DNA from: Nitrosarchaeum sp.
GTDB lineage: Archaea > Thermoproteota > Nitrososphaeria > Nitrososphaerales > Nitrosopumilaceae
Assembly: GCA_021414365.1 (NCBI GenBank)
Contig: JAIOOR010000006.1
Span: 109,775 to 173,774, forward strand
DNA: 64,000 nt
Direction of reading: 5' to 3'
Made by a program: the position numbers and the translations under genes. The notes beneath the pieces were generated by a model. That model was not told the origin of the DNA. It worked only from the letters and a program-made list of their open reading frames with translations, and searched no databases. Below are positions 1 through 7,354 of the stretch, piece after piece (position 1 is the first letter of the stretch; the number at the start of each line of letters is the position of its first letter).

Positions 1-870
1 TTTAGAGACGCACTAAAAGAAATAAGACCAAGTGCATTACGAGAAGTCCAAGTGCAAATTCCTAATGTCAATTGGGATGATGTAGGAGGTCTTGATGAAT
101 TAAAAGAAGAGTTACGAGAAGCTATAGAATGGCCAATTAAACATAAAGAAGCTTTTGATTATGTAAATGTTGAAGCACCAAAAGGAATTTTACTTCATGG
201 TCCACCTGGAACTGGAAAAACAATGATTGCAAAAGCATTGGCAACAATGACTGATTCTAATTTTATTAGCATTAAAGGTCCAGAACTACTTTCAAAATGG
301 GTGGGTGAATCTGAAAAAGGAGTAAGAGAAATTTTCAGAAAAGCTCGTCAAGCAGCACCATGTATAATATTTCTTGATGAAGTTGACGCACTTGTACCAA
401 GAAGAAATAGTGGTGATTCAGGGTCACATGCAACAGAAAATGTTGTATCTCAAATTCTCACTGAAATTGATGGATTAGAAGAACTTCATAATGTATTGAT
501 AGTTGGTGCTACAAATAGACTTGATATTGTTGATGAAGCATTACTGAGACCTGGAAGATTTGATAGAATAATTGAGGTTCCAAATCCAGATTCTAAAGGT
601 AGAGAACAAATATTTAGAATTCATACCAAAAAGAAACCGCTAGCAAGTGATGTTAATATTGCAAAAATTGTTGAACTAACAAATGGATTTAGTGGTGCTG
701 AGATAGCTGCTATAGCAAACAGAGCTGCAATTCTTGCTCTGAAAAGACATGTTAACACAAAATCAAAAAATGTCAAAGACATCAAAATAACACAACAAGA
801 TATTCTTGACTCAATTGATAAGGTAAAACCAAGGAAAAAAGAGATGCCTATGACTCAATCTATAAAATAG
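1..870 (+). CDS. CDC48/p97-type AAA+ ATPase, C-terminal (D2) part, 5' truncated
   Basis: The reading frame is open from the first base of the window, so the protein starts upstream; the GTG at 52 is internal. This is the D2 ATPase module of a CDC48/VCP-like unfoldase, which uses ATP to extract and unfold proteins for the proteasome. Visible motifs are the linker before D2 ([11 protein letters not shown]), Walker A GPPGTGKT near 199-222, the pore-loop segment KWVGESEK, Walker [11 protein letters not shown] near 364-390 and the arginine-finger stretch LLRPGRFDR near 541-567. The basic, disordered tail ends at a TAG. The family assignment is secure; the exact paralogue is not visible without the N-terminal and D1 domains. 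Confidence 0.95.
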   Translation, partial: FRDALKEIRPSALREVQVQIPNVNWDDVGGLDELKEELREAIEWPIKHKEAFDYVNVEAPKGILLHGPPGTGKTMIAKALATMTDSNFISIKGPELLSKWVGESEKGVREIFRKARQAAPCIIFLDEVDALVPRRNSGDSGSHATENVVSQILTEIDGLEELHNVLIVGATNRLDIVDEALLRPGRFDRIIEVPNPDSKGREQIFRIHTKKKPLASDVNIAKIVELTNGFSGAEIAAIANRAAILALKRHVNTKSKNVKDIKITQQDILDSIDKVKPRKKEMPMTQSIK

Positions 871-900
871 TCTAAATACTAAGAGGGATGACCACAAATT

Positions 901-1119
901 ATGAAACTCTATCTTGATTTCGAGCCATGCAAAGAATGTAACACCATGATGAACGAACTTAGTAGTCCTGAAATGTTATTTGCAGACGCAAAGAAAAGAG
1001 CTGATGAATCTGCAAAGTTTTTACGACATCTTACATACAATCATAATGAAGTAGTACAAGCTGTAATGGACGATCTACCTAAACAAAAAAGAGATCAAGA
1101 ATTTGATTTCTTTAAATAA
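901..1119 (+). CDS. Small conserved-type hypothetical protein, 72 aa
   Basis: I do not recognise this protein. It begins at an ATG 31 bases after the CDC48 stop on the same strand and may be cotranscribed with it. The sequence is charged, with a CKEC pair near residues 11-14 followed by a probable helix rich in Ala, Lys and Glu and a hydrophilic end. A single Cys-x2-Cys could bind metal or be a redox pair, but no second pair is present. A soluble cytoplasmic protein is likely; its function is unknown. Confidence 0.7.
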   Translation: MKLYLDFEPCKECNTMMNELSSPEMLFADAKKRADESAKFLRHLTYNHNEVVQAVMDDLPKQKRDQEFDFFK

Positions 1120-1165
1120 CTTTATTTCATAAAATAGTTCATTCGTAATTTTTAGAGTTATCCTA

Positions 1166-1279
1166 TTAGCCTGATCTTATATGAAAATTAAAACAACAAT
1201 TACATTCTTTTTTAATACATTCTAAATCAGCGTCATGACTACACATTCCGCATTCACAATGAATTAATTTTACACTCAT
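1166..1279 (-). CDS. Very small Cys-rich protein, 37 aa
   Basis: An ATG at 1279 opens a 37-codon frame ending in TAA at 1166. The peptide has seven cysteines in a CEC-x2-C, C, C-x-CC arrangement plus two histidines, which suggests a small metal-binding (zinc or iron) protein. It lies 3 bases downstream of the tfb stop on the same strand, so it can be read through from that gene. A second peptide of similar size and cysteine pattern is encoded at 13428-13547. Homology cannot be verified here; the coding call rests on the cysteine pattern and the operon-like spacing. Confidence 0.5.
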   Translation of the reverse strand: MSVKLIHCECGMCSHDADLECIKKECNCCFNFHIRSG

Positions 1280-1282
1280 TTA

Positions 1283-2206
1283 CTATTCCCCTGAAATTTT
1301 GAGTGTTTTTTTAATTAATGTCACTCTATTTCTTATAGTAACATCACTCACTCCAGATTCACTTGAAAATTTCTTTTGACTAATCTTTTCCCCATTAATC
1401 ATGCATGCAATATACAAAGAAGCGGCAGCTTGTGCTACAGGATGTTTTCCCGCAGTTATTTCTTTTAATTCACAACGTTTTAAGATATCAAATGCATCAC
1501 GTTTTGTTTTTTCTTTCAAATTCATATTATTTGAAATCTTAGAAATAAATGATGAAGTGTCATACTGATTTAGTTTTAATCCTAGTTTTTTGATAATTGT
1601 TCTCAAATCTCTGGATAAAATTCTTCTTTCAATATTTCCTGCATCTGCAATATCATCTAACGTTCTAGGTATGTTATTTTCTCTACATGCAGCATACAAA
1701 GATGCAGAAATCAAAGAAGCCATCGTTCTACCTCTAGTGAGTTTTGCGCTGACTGCTTTTCTGTAAATATATGCTGCATTTTCAATTACATTATTTGGTA
1801 CTCCTAATTTTGTTTTCATTGCATTTAGTAAAGTAAATGCCTTGCTTAATGCTACAGTTGATCTTGATTTACTTCTCTGATCCCATGTACGAAGTCTATT
1901 AAATTCATATTTTGTTTTGCTTGATAAAGCATTACCTGAAGAATCTTTATCCGTACCAATTACAGTTGATAATCCTCTATCATGCATTGTTAATGACGTA
2001 GCAGGACCAGTTCTTACAAGTTTCATAAAATCTTCTTGACTGTAACCATTACTTTCATGTGAAGTGTCAGATATGTTTTGCACTAGCACAAGACCGCATC
2101 CCCCACAAACCATTTCTCCTCTCTCAGAATCTGTTATTATGGGATAGGTTTTGCAAGTATCTAGTTGACACTTGACATCATAATCATTTGAATAATTTTT
2201 TAACAC
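1283..2206 (-). CDS. tfb: Transcription initiation factor IIB (TFB), divergent paralogue
   Basis: TFB bridges TBP-bound promoter DNA and RNA polymerase. The 307 aa product has an N-terminal zinc ribbon (residues about 13-42), a B-reader/linker, and two cyclin-like repeats (about 110-200 and 210-300) ending in the repeat-2 recognition helix VSDVTIRNR. The first zinc knuckle reads CQLDTC, a C-x4-C spacing where C-x2-C is usual; the second is CGGC. It is much more diverged than the two other tfb copies in this window (15127-15874 and 19284-20177). Multiple TFBs are typical of Nitrososphaerota. The start is the ATG at 2206; a 27 bp inverted repeat lies about 105 bp upstream. Confidence 0.93.
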   Translation of the reverse strand: MLKNYSNDYDVKCQLDTCKTYPIITDSERGEMVCGGCGLVLVQNISDTSHESNGYSQEDFMKLVRTGPATSLTMHDRGLSTVIGTDKDSSGNALSSKTKYEFNRLRTWDQRSKSRSTVALSKAFTLLNAMKTKLGVPNNVIENAAYIYRKAVSAKLTRGRTMASLISASLYAACRENNIPRTLDDIADAGNIERRILSRDLRTIIKKLGLKLNQYDTSSFISKISNNMNLKEKTKRDAFDILKRCELKEITAGKHPVAQAAASLYIACMINGEKISQKKFSSESGVSDVTIRNRVTLIKKTLKISGE

Positions 2207-2311
2207 TACTGTCCTCTATTATCATTAGTACAATAAAAATAAGTTGAAACAGGTAATTTTATTACTAATAATGAATTTTGTTTACAAAAAATTCCTCTAA
2301 TTTTGTTAAGA

Positions 2312-2338
2312 GTGATTTCTATTTTGTATAGAAATTAC
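2312..2338. promoter_or_regulatory. Inverted repeat upstream of tfb
   Basis: Arms ATTTCTAT (2315-2322) and ATAGAAAT (2328-2335) pair perfectly around a 5-base spacer and extend by three more pairs, one of them a G-T. The element lies in an AT-rich region upstream of the minus-strand tfb gene. It could be an operator or just a hairpin; no binding protein can be named. Confidence 0.3.
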
Positions 2339-2400
2339 ATTGTAATAAACGTTAAAAAATTTGTTAATCAAAACAAAAAATTACAAAACATCTATTCTTT

Positions 2401-2579
2401 TCAAATTGACTCTAAAAAATGACCACAACCAACAATCATCTGAATGATTACCTCAGTTGTATAATCAATTCTATGCTAATCTTCAAAATGTTCTCTTAAT
2501 TTTTAAGTAATTCAATATTCTTTGCTCCATCTAAAACAAAATCACATTCAAATCCATAATCACTACATCGCAGTTTGAG
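2401..2579 (-). pseudogene. Decayed DUF1059 small-protein gene
   Basis: Reading the minus strand from 2579 gives RCSDYGFECDFVLDGAKNIE, then LLKN and a TAA. A one-frame shift restores REHFED, a TAG, and then HRIDYTTEVIIQMIVG before a stop at 2401. Together these rebuild the DUF1059 pattern: an N-terminal C-x-D-x-G-x-x-C core, a helix with H-x4-H, and a C-terminal amphipathic helix. There is no start codon in frame, one frameshift and one nonsense codon, so the gene is not functional as read. The rest of the 2207-2717 gap holds no other gene that I can see. Confidence 0.62.
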
Positions 2580-2717
2580 TCATTTTACTACAAAAATAAT
2601 TGAATCTATAAAAAACATAAGTTAGATATTCAGATGGCTAAAACTAGCCTCACTTTAAATAAAATATGTAAATCACATTAATAATATCAAATAATACAAA
2701 AAATTTAGAGATTAGCA

Positions 2718-3098
2718 ATGAAAGGTTTAGAATTTATATTTTTAGCAGTGGGATCTGTCATTGGAGCTTTTTTAAGATATAAAATTACAGAATCTCCATT
2801 ATTATTCAATACTTTACCGCTTAATGTTTTAGTCGTAAATATTCTAGGCGCATTTATCCTAGGAATGTTTGTGATTTTATCAGAACAATGGAATCTTGAT
2901 GGAAGATATTCACTTTTAGCAGCAATTGGTTTTTGTGGTTCACTTACTACAATGTCGTCCTTTGCACTTGATTCTAGTAATTTACTTGATAATCATCATT
3001 ATGGAACTCTGGTAATTAACATAGTAGCAAATGCAGGATTATCTATTGGTGCATTAATTGGTGGAAAATCACTAATGACTGCCATAATAAATGGATAA
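2718..3098 (+). CDS. crcB: Fluoride ion channel CrcB/Fluc
   Basis: A 126 aa four-helix membrane protein of the CrcB/Fluc family, which exports toxic fluoride as a dual-topology dimer. Family marks are G-x-x-x-R-Y at residues 16-21, N-x-x-G-A-F-x-x-G at about 41-49 and GFCGSLTTMSSF at about 71-82. The last contains the phenylalanine-box and sodium-site region, although the usual T-T-F-S-T-F reads T-T-M-S-S-F. Length is standard for the family. No fluoride riboswitch is recognisable in the upstream gap. It converges with the CBS gene that ends at 3099. Confidence 0.93.
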   Translation: MKGLEFIFLAVGSVIGAFLRYKITESPLLFNTLPLNVLVVNILGAFILGMFVILSEQWNLDGRYSLLAAIGFCGSLTTMSSFALDSSNLLDNHHYGTLVINIVANAGLSIGALIGGKSLMTAIING

Positions 3099-3560
3099 TC
3101 AACTATAAGGACTATAATGTTTATACACTTTGATTACTGATTCATGATACATTTTTCTAATGTCCTCATCTGTTGATATAGCAAGCTGATTCACAAGATC
3201 TGTAGCTGTGATAATTCCTATAACTTGATCATCTTCTACAACTGGTAATTTTCGAATTCCTCTAGTATACATTAAATCAGCAACCTTCCACACTGATTCA
3301 TCTGGACTGATTGTAATTAGAGGTGTTGACATAATCTGTTTTACTGGAGTTGAAATCTGATAAGCATGAGCAACAACCTTTATAGTAAAATCACGATCTG
3401 TAACTATTCCCACTGGTGTATTATTTTCCATAATTATAATTGCACCAACCTTAACATCTTCCATAATTTTTGCGGCTTCATTTACAGTAATTGATGAATC
3501 TACAGAAATCACTGCTTTTGTCATAACATCTCTAATTGTAATTTTAGTTGCATCTGTCAT
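3099..3560 (-). CDS. Two-CBS-domain protein
   Basis: Two CBS motifs in tandem (about residues 10-65 and 75-130) form one Bateman module that usually binds adenine nucleotides and senses energy state. Each has the typical end pattern, GIVTDRDF and GIITATDL. I chose the ATG at 3560, which gives MTDATK and 153 aa. A GTG at 3611 in frame would add 17 basic residues that do not fit the family. It belongs to a cluster of CBS and UspA genes running to 8.5 kb and resembles the protein encoded at 4173-4610. The bound ligand and partner are unknown. Confidence 0.88.
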   Translation of the reverse strand: MTDATKITIRDVMTKAVISVDSSITVNEAAKIMEDVKVGAIIIMENNTPVGIVTDRDFTIKVVAHAYQISTPVKQIMSTPLITISPDESVWKVADLMYTRGIRKLPVVEDDQVIGIITATDLVNQLAISTDEDIRKMYHESVIKVYKHYSPYS

Positions 3561-3675
3561 ATTCAAGTAAATACTAAATTTTCTGTATATTAGTGACTTG
3601 TATAATCTCACGGTTGAAAATCAAATACGAGAATGTTGTTGTATATCTTAAACTCAGTACTTTGGTAACTTAATC

Positions 3676-4098
3676 ATGCAAAACATAAAGAAAATCCTAG
3701 TTCCACTTGATGGTTCAAAGAATTCTTTGAGAGGACTAGATGAGGCAATCTATCTTGCAAGACAATGTCATGCAACAATTACAGGTTTGTATGTAGTACC
3801 TTTAGCTAAACCTGTTACAGATTCACAAATTTCCTACATTGAAAAACATTTACTAAATAACGCCTCTAAATTTATGTCAAAAGCAAAAACACGTGCAGCA
3901 CAAAATGGAATTCTTTTTGATGATGTCATAGATTATGGTGATGAAGGACCAAAAATCACTAACTATGCAAATAAAAAATCATATGATATTATTGTTATTG
4001 GAACTAGAGGAATGGGTTCAATTAAAGAAACATTTCTTGGGAGTACTTCAAATTATGTTTTACATAAATCCCAAATTCCTGTTTTAATAGTGAAATAA
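3676..4098 (+). CDS. Universal stress protein (UspA family)
   Basis: A 140 aa single UspA domain with the N-terminal strand KKILVPLDGS and the ATP-binding signature G-x2-G-x9-G-S in GTRGMGSIKETFLGS, so it is probably an ATP-binding Usp. Usp proteins accumulate in stress or growth arrest and act in the cytoplasm. It is one of four usp genes between 3.6 and 6.4 kb. Bases 3680-3795, which encode its first 39 or so residues, are identical to the start of the inverted usp gene at 5333-5761, while the remainder is strongly diverged. The start is the ATG at 3676. Confidence 0.93.
   Translation: MQNIKKILVPLDGSKNSLRGLDEAIYLARQCHATITGLYVVPLAKPVTDSQISYIEKHLLNNASKFMSKAKTRAAQNGILFDDVIDYGDEGPKITNYANKKSYDIIVIGTRGMGSIKETFLGSTSNYVLHKSQIPVLIVK
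3680..3795 (+). repeat. 116 bp identical tract shared with 5636-5751 (inverted)
   Basis: Every base of this segment matches the reverse complement of 5636-5751. Both copies code for the N-terminal 38-39 residues of a Usp. The sequences differ immediately outside the tract, and the protein parts beyond it are only moderately similar. A recent gene conversion or a recombination-mediated inversion is the simplest reading; a short-read assembly effect is possible. Confidence 0.85.
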
Positions 4099-4172
4099 TT
4101 CATTTAATATGAGATATTTCTTTATGTGAAAATAAGGATCTCATTTATTAAAAGAAAATCATATAATATGAT

Positions 4173-4610
4173 ATGGCTCACACATTTGTAAAAGATGTGA
4201 TGATTAGTGATTTAGCAGTATTAGACATATCTACTTCAATTAAAGATGCAGCTAAATTAATGGATGAAAAAGATGTTGGTTGTATAATTGTTACAAAAAA
4301 TGAATTACCTGTAGGTATTCTGACTGAAAGAGATTTTGTTAAACGAATAGCAGCTAAAGAAAAACCATTGACATCTTCAATAGAAGAAGTAATGTCTTCA
4401 CCAATAATTGATATAGACTCAAATGAAACAGTTTGGGAAGCAGCACAAACTATGAAAACAAACAACATTCACAAACTACCTGTTAAAAAAGACAATCAAA
4501 TTATTGGAATAGTAACCACTACAGACTTGGTAAAAATTTGTAGTGTTGGATCTGATTCTGAAATGAGAAGAATTTGTGATCAAATAATTACTAGAATGCA
4601 AAAAGAATAG
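4173..4610 (+). CDS. Two-CBS-domain protein
   Basis: 145 aa with two CBS repeats (about residues 8-60 and 72-125), including GILTERDFVKR and GIVTTTDLVK. It is close in layout to the product at 3099-3560, including the C-terminal segment after the second repeat. Stand-alone CBS pairs usually bind AMP, ATP or S-adenosyl ligands and regulate a partner. It ends with a TAG at 4610, a few bases before the next small gene. A partner enzyme is not evident. Confidence 0.9.
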   Translation: MAHTFVKDVMISDLAVLDISTSIKDAAKLMDEKDVGCIIVTKNELPVGILTERDFVKRIAAKEKPLTSSIEEVMSSPIIDIDSNETVWEAAQTMKTNNIHKLPVKKDNQIIGIVTTTDLVKICSVGSDSEMRRICDQIITRMQKE

Positions 4611-4621
4611 TGAATTTAAAC

Positions 4622-4852
4622 ATGGTTTTTTCTTATCACGTCATTAAATTTGAAACAATTTCATTTTTACAAGGTACGCATTGGTCTCAATCAATAGGAG
4701 ACAAAGGAATACTGTACAAATCTACTAAGGATCCGTATTCAAAGTTAATAGTTCAGACATTAGATAATTCAGAAAAACTATTTCATGTTCCAAAAGACAG
4801 AACTGTAATAGTTGTAAATAATATAGTTCACTTTCTAGGCGAATTAATCTAA
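4622..4852 (+). CDS. Small hypothetical protein, 76 aa
   Basis: I do not recognise this protein. It follows the CBS gene closely on the same strand and is probably cotranscribed. The ATG at 4622 gives MVFSYH; a GTG at 4610 that overlaps the CBS stop would add four residues. The composition suggests a small all-beta or alpha/beta soluble domain with no cysteines, signal peptide or membrane segment. Confidence 0.6.
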   Translation: MVFSYHVIKFETISFLQGTHWSQSIGDKGILYKSTKDPYSKLIVQTLDNSEKLFHVPKDRTVIVVNNIVHFLGELI

Positions 4853-4856
4853 AACC

Positions 4857-5333
4857 TTACCTGACTAATAATACGGGACATTTAGCTTGTTCGGAAACCT
4901 TTCTACTTACACTTCCCAATGTCATTATTTTCCCAATTCCATGTAACCCTTGGCTACCAATAATAATTAATGAAATTCTTTTCTTTTTTGCAAAGTTCAA
5001 AATCTCGTTTGCAATATTACCTTGTGAAATATTATATGATGCAGAAATTCCATTTTTATCACATCTTTTAACAGCTAATTGTAACATCTTTTCTGTATCT
5101 GCTTTTACAGATTTTTCCCATTTTTTTATGGCATCTTTTTCAGGTTTTGTTCTGATCAACCCTAACATTCCAGGTGGTGAAATATAATCTACATATACAA
5201 CAGAAAACAGAAAAATCTCTGAATCAAGATTATGTGCAAGTTCCATAGCTCTTGATAATGCTTTGATTGAATGTTTAGATCCATCATATGGAACAAGAAT
5301 TCTGTTTAGCATTTTTGAAAACATTACAATCAC
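4857..5333 (-). CDS. Universal stress protein (UspA family)
   Basis: 158 aa UspA domain with the strand NRILVPYDGSKHS and the end segment GSQGLHGIGKIMTLGSVSRK, which fits the G-x2-G-x9-G-S nucleotide signature. It carries an insertion of about 15 residues after the second strand compared with the other Usp proteins here. Its start codon overlaps the stop of the usp gene at 5333-5761, so the two are translationally coupled. M6 (MLNRIL) is an alternative start that fits the family better than the first ATG. Confidence 0.9.
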   Translation of the reverse strand: MIVMFSKMLNRILVPYDGSKHSIKALSRAMELAHNLDSEIFLFSVVYVDYISPPGMLGLIRTKPEKDAIKKWEKSVKADTEKMLQLAVKRCDKNGISASYNISQGNIANEILNFAKKKRISLIIIGSQGLHGIGKIMTLGSVSRKVSEQAKCPVLLVR

Positions 5334-5761
5334 TACTTTATGACCAACACTGGAATTTTTGATTTATGAACTATGGCTTTTGCAACACTGCCCAAAAAAA
5401 CTTCCTTTAGTCCACTCTGACCCCTAGAACCAATTACAATAATATCAAATCCTTTGTTTTTAGCCATCTCATCAATTTCCATAATTGGACTTCCAAAAAC
5501 AATTTTAGATTTAAACACAATTCCTTTTTGAGCACATGTAGTCTTTGCGGATTCCATAAATTTTTTAGCTATTTTAGTGAGATGAATCTGATAAGGCATT
5601 ATAATATCAATAAAATTTCTTGGGTATATCGGAATTACATACAAACCTGTAATTGTTGCATGACATTGTCTTGCAAGATAGATTGCCTCATCTAGTCCTC
5701 TCAAAGAATTCTTTGAACCATCAAGTGGAACTAGGATTTTCTTTATGTTTTTTCTAATCAT
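5333..5761 (-). CDS. Universal stress protein (UspA family)
   Basis: 142 aa UspA domain with the signature GSRGQSGLKEVFLGS. It is the first gene of a two-gene minus-strand usp operon and overlaps the next gene by one base. Its N-terminal 38 codons are identical at DNA level to those of the usp gene at 3676-4098, whereas the C-terminal two thirds are diverged. This makes it a likely product of partial gene conversion or inversion between the two copies. Confidence 0.92.
   Translation of the reverse strand: MIRKNIKKILVPLDGSKNSLRGLDEAIYLARQCHATITGLYVIPIYPRNFIDIIMPYQIHLTKIAKKFMESAKTTCAQKGIVFKSKIVFGSPIMEIDEMAKNKGFDIIVIGSRGQSGLKEVFLGSVAKAIVHKSKIPVLVIK
5636..5751 (-). repeat. 116 bp identical tract shared with 3680-3795 (inverted)
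   Basis: This is the partner copy of the perfect inverted repeat described at 3680-3795. It covers the start of the usp gene at 5333-5761. Recombination between the copies would invert the intervening 1.8 kb containing the CBS and usp genes. Confidence 0.85.
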
Positions 5762-5923
5762 TTATGAATAATCCACATTTTTATGATTTAATACTAAATT
5801 AAGATTATCAATAGTAGTAATCAAACAACAATATCAGTATAATAATAAAACAATCTTAGAAAGTACCGTGTTTATGAATGGTATTTTAAAATGATTTTCA
5901 AGAATTTAGTTAAATATCGATAA

Positions 5924-6367
5924 ATGGTGAAATTTTACATGAGAAAATCTCTTTACATGAATATTTTAGTGCCACTTGATGGCTCAAAGTACTCAGAAAA
6001 AGCTCTATTACATGCATGTGATATAGCAAAAAATTACAAATCTCGATTGATACTTTTGTATGTAGTTGAAAAATCTCTCACAATCAATCTTTTAGATAAA
6101 AAAGAATATCTTGAAATTTTACGAAAATTTGGAAATAAAGTTTTGATTAGAGGAAAGGATATAGCTACTCAACAAGGTATTGATTCAAAAATAATTATTA
6201 AAGAAGGAAACATTGTAAATGAAATAATAAAACTTGCAAAAAATGAAAAATGTAATTTGGTTATTGTAGGCAATAAAGGACTTGGTTCAACTACAAGATT
6301 TTTCCTAGGTAGTGTCTCAAATAAATTGGCAAATAATTCCTCATGTTCTATTTTAATAATAAAATAA
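5924..6367 (+). CDS. Universal stress protein (UspA family)
   Basis: 147 aa UspA domain with MNILVPLDGSKYS and the ATP-type signature GNKGLGSTTRFFLGS. The first ATG at 5924 gives an 11-residue N-terminal extension; the ATG at 5957 (MNILVP) matches family length and may be the true start. It is transcribed away from the usp pair at 4857-5761 and converges with the CBS gene ending at 6369, separated by one base. It is the fourth Usp of this stress cluster. Confidence 0.9.
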   Translation: MVKFYMRKSLYMNILVPLDGSKYSEKALLHACDIAKNYKSRLILLYVVEKSLTINLLDKKEYLEILRKFGNKVLIRGKDIATQQGIDSKIIIKEGNIVNEIIKLAKNEKCNLVIVGNKGLGSTTRFFLGSVSNKLANNSSCSILIIK

Positions 6368-6368
6368 T

Positions 6369-7232
6369 CTAAGCCTCTGCAATAGCATTTATAATATCTG
6401 TCTTTGTAATAATTCCTACAAGCTTTGATTTTTTAACAACCGGCAATCCACTAATCCTATTTCTTATCATTAATAATACAGCTATTCCGACGTCTTCATC
6501 AGCTTCAATTGTAATTGGATTTGATGACATTATATCAACAGCTTTGAAATGTAGAAGATGATTCATCTGATTTACTTGAAATTCATCAAGACTTCCTTTC
6601 ATTTTATAATTTTCAACTTCTTTTGGATCAGCCGATTGAGCTATCCAATAAGGTAATTTTGCTGGAACAAAATCTCTGTAAGTAATAATTCCTACAGGAA
6701 TTCTATTACGTTGAATAACAATTCTTGCAACTCTGTTATGAATTAGCAAACTTTCTACATACAATAATGAATCTCCAGGCATGGCTGTAATTACATTTCT
6801 AGTCATAATCTTTGAAACTTTTAGGGGAGATACTGCATGCGTCAAAAAAATAGATACAAGATCAGTCTTTGTAATTAAACCTTCTAAAATACCACTGTTA
6901 CCTAATACAATTATAGAACTGACATGATTTTTTTTCATCAATTTAGCACAATTGTAAATAGAATCTGTTTTCTTTATTGTAATTAATTTTTTAGACATAA
7001 AACCAGAAATTTTGATAGATCCAATCGGCTTATCTCCAAGTGCATAGATTGTTTTTGCCATGTCTTTTTCTGTAATTATTCCTAATGGGTGTTTTTTTGA
7101 ATCTGTTACTACAAGTCGTTTTAAATTATGTCTAAGCAAAACTTGTCTGGCATCCAATATGCTTGCATTTGGACTAATAGTGACAGCTCTTTTAATTACG
7201 ATTTTATTGAGATCTGCATCTTTTAACAACAT
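6369..7232 (-). CDS. Four-CBS-domain protein
   Basis: 287 aa consisting almost wholly of four CBS repeats (about residues 8-62, 75-130, 138-195 and 230-285), that is, two Bateman modules. Typical repeat ends are GIITEKDM, GLITKTDL, GIITYRDF and GIITKTDI. A linker of about 30 charged residues separates repeats 3 and 4. No catalytic or DNA-binding domain is attached. It is divergent from the CBS-HPF gene at 7355 and shares its 122 bp intergenic region with a tandem 13-mer. Confidence 0.9.
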   Translation of the reverse strand: MLLKDADLNKIVIKRAVTISPNASILDARQVLLRHNLKRLVVTDSKKHPLGIITEKDMAKTIYALGDKPIGSIKISGFMSKKLITIKKTDSIYNCAKLMKKNHVSSIIVLGNSGILEGLITKTDLVSIFLTHAVSPLKVSKIMTRNVITAMPGDSLLYVESLLIHNRVARIVIQRNRIPVGIITYRDFVPAKLPYWIAQSADPKEVENYKMKGSLDEFQVNQMNHLLHFKAVDIMSSNPITIEADEDVGIAVLLMIRNRISGLPVVKKSKLVGIITKTDIINAIAEA

Positions 7233-7272
7233 TATTTAAAAATTGATTTTATTAGTTAAATATATCAACTAA

Positions 7273-7298
7273 AATATCAATCATGAATATCAATCATG
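7273..7298. repeat. Tandem 13 bp repeat in a divergent promoter region
   Basis: Two perfect head-to-tail copies of AATATCAATCATG lie between the divergent CBS genes at 6369-7232 and 7355-8521. The location makes a shared operator plausible, but no regulator can be named from the sequence. Confidence 0.4.
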
Positions 7299-7354
7299 AA
7301 AATCTAGGGGTTTCTTTTAATTTAAAATAGGGAGATTCTACACTAAGTACAGCT

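Noticed and set aside
2580..2717. Fluoride riboswitch ahead of crcB
   Set aside because: The conserved pseudoknot sequence pattern is not present in the AT-rich leader.
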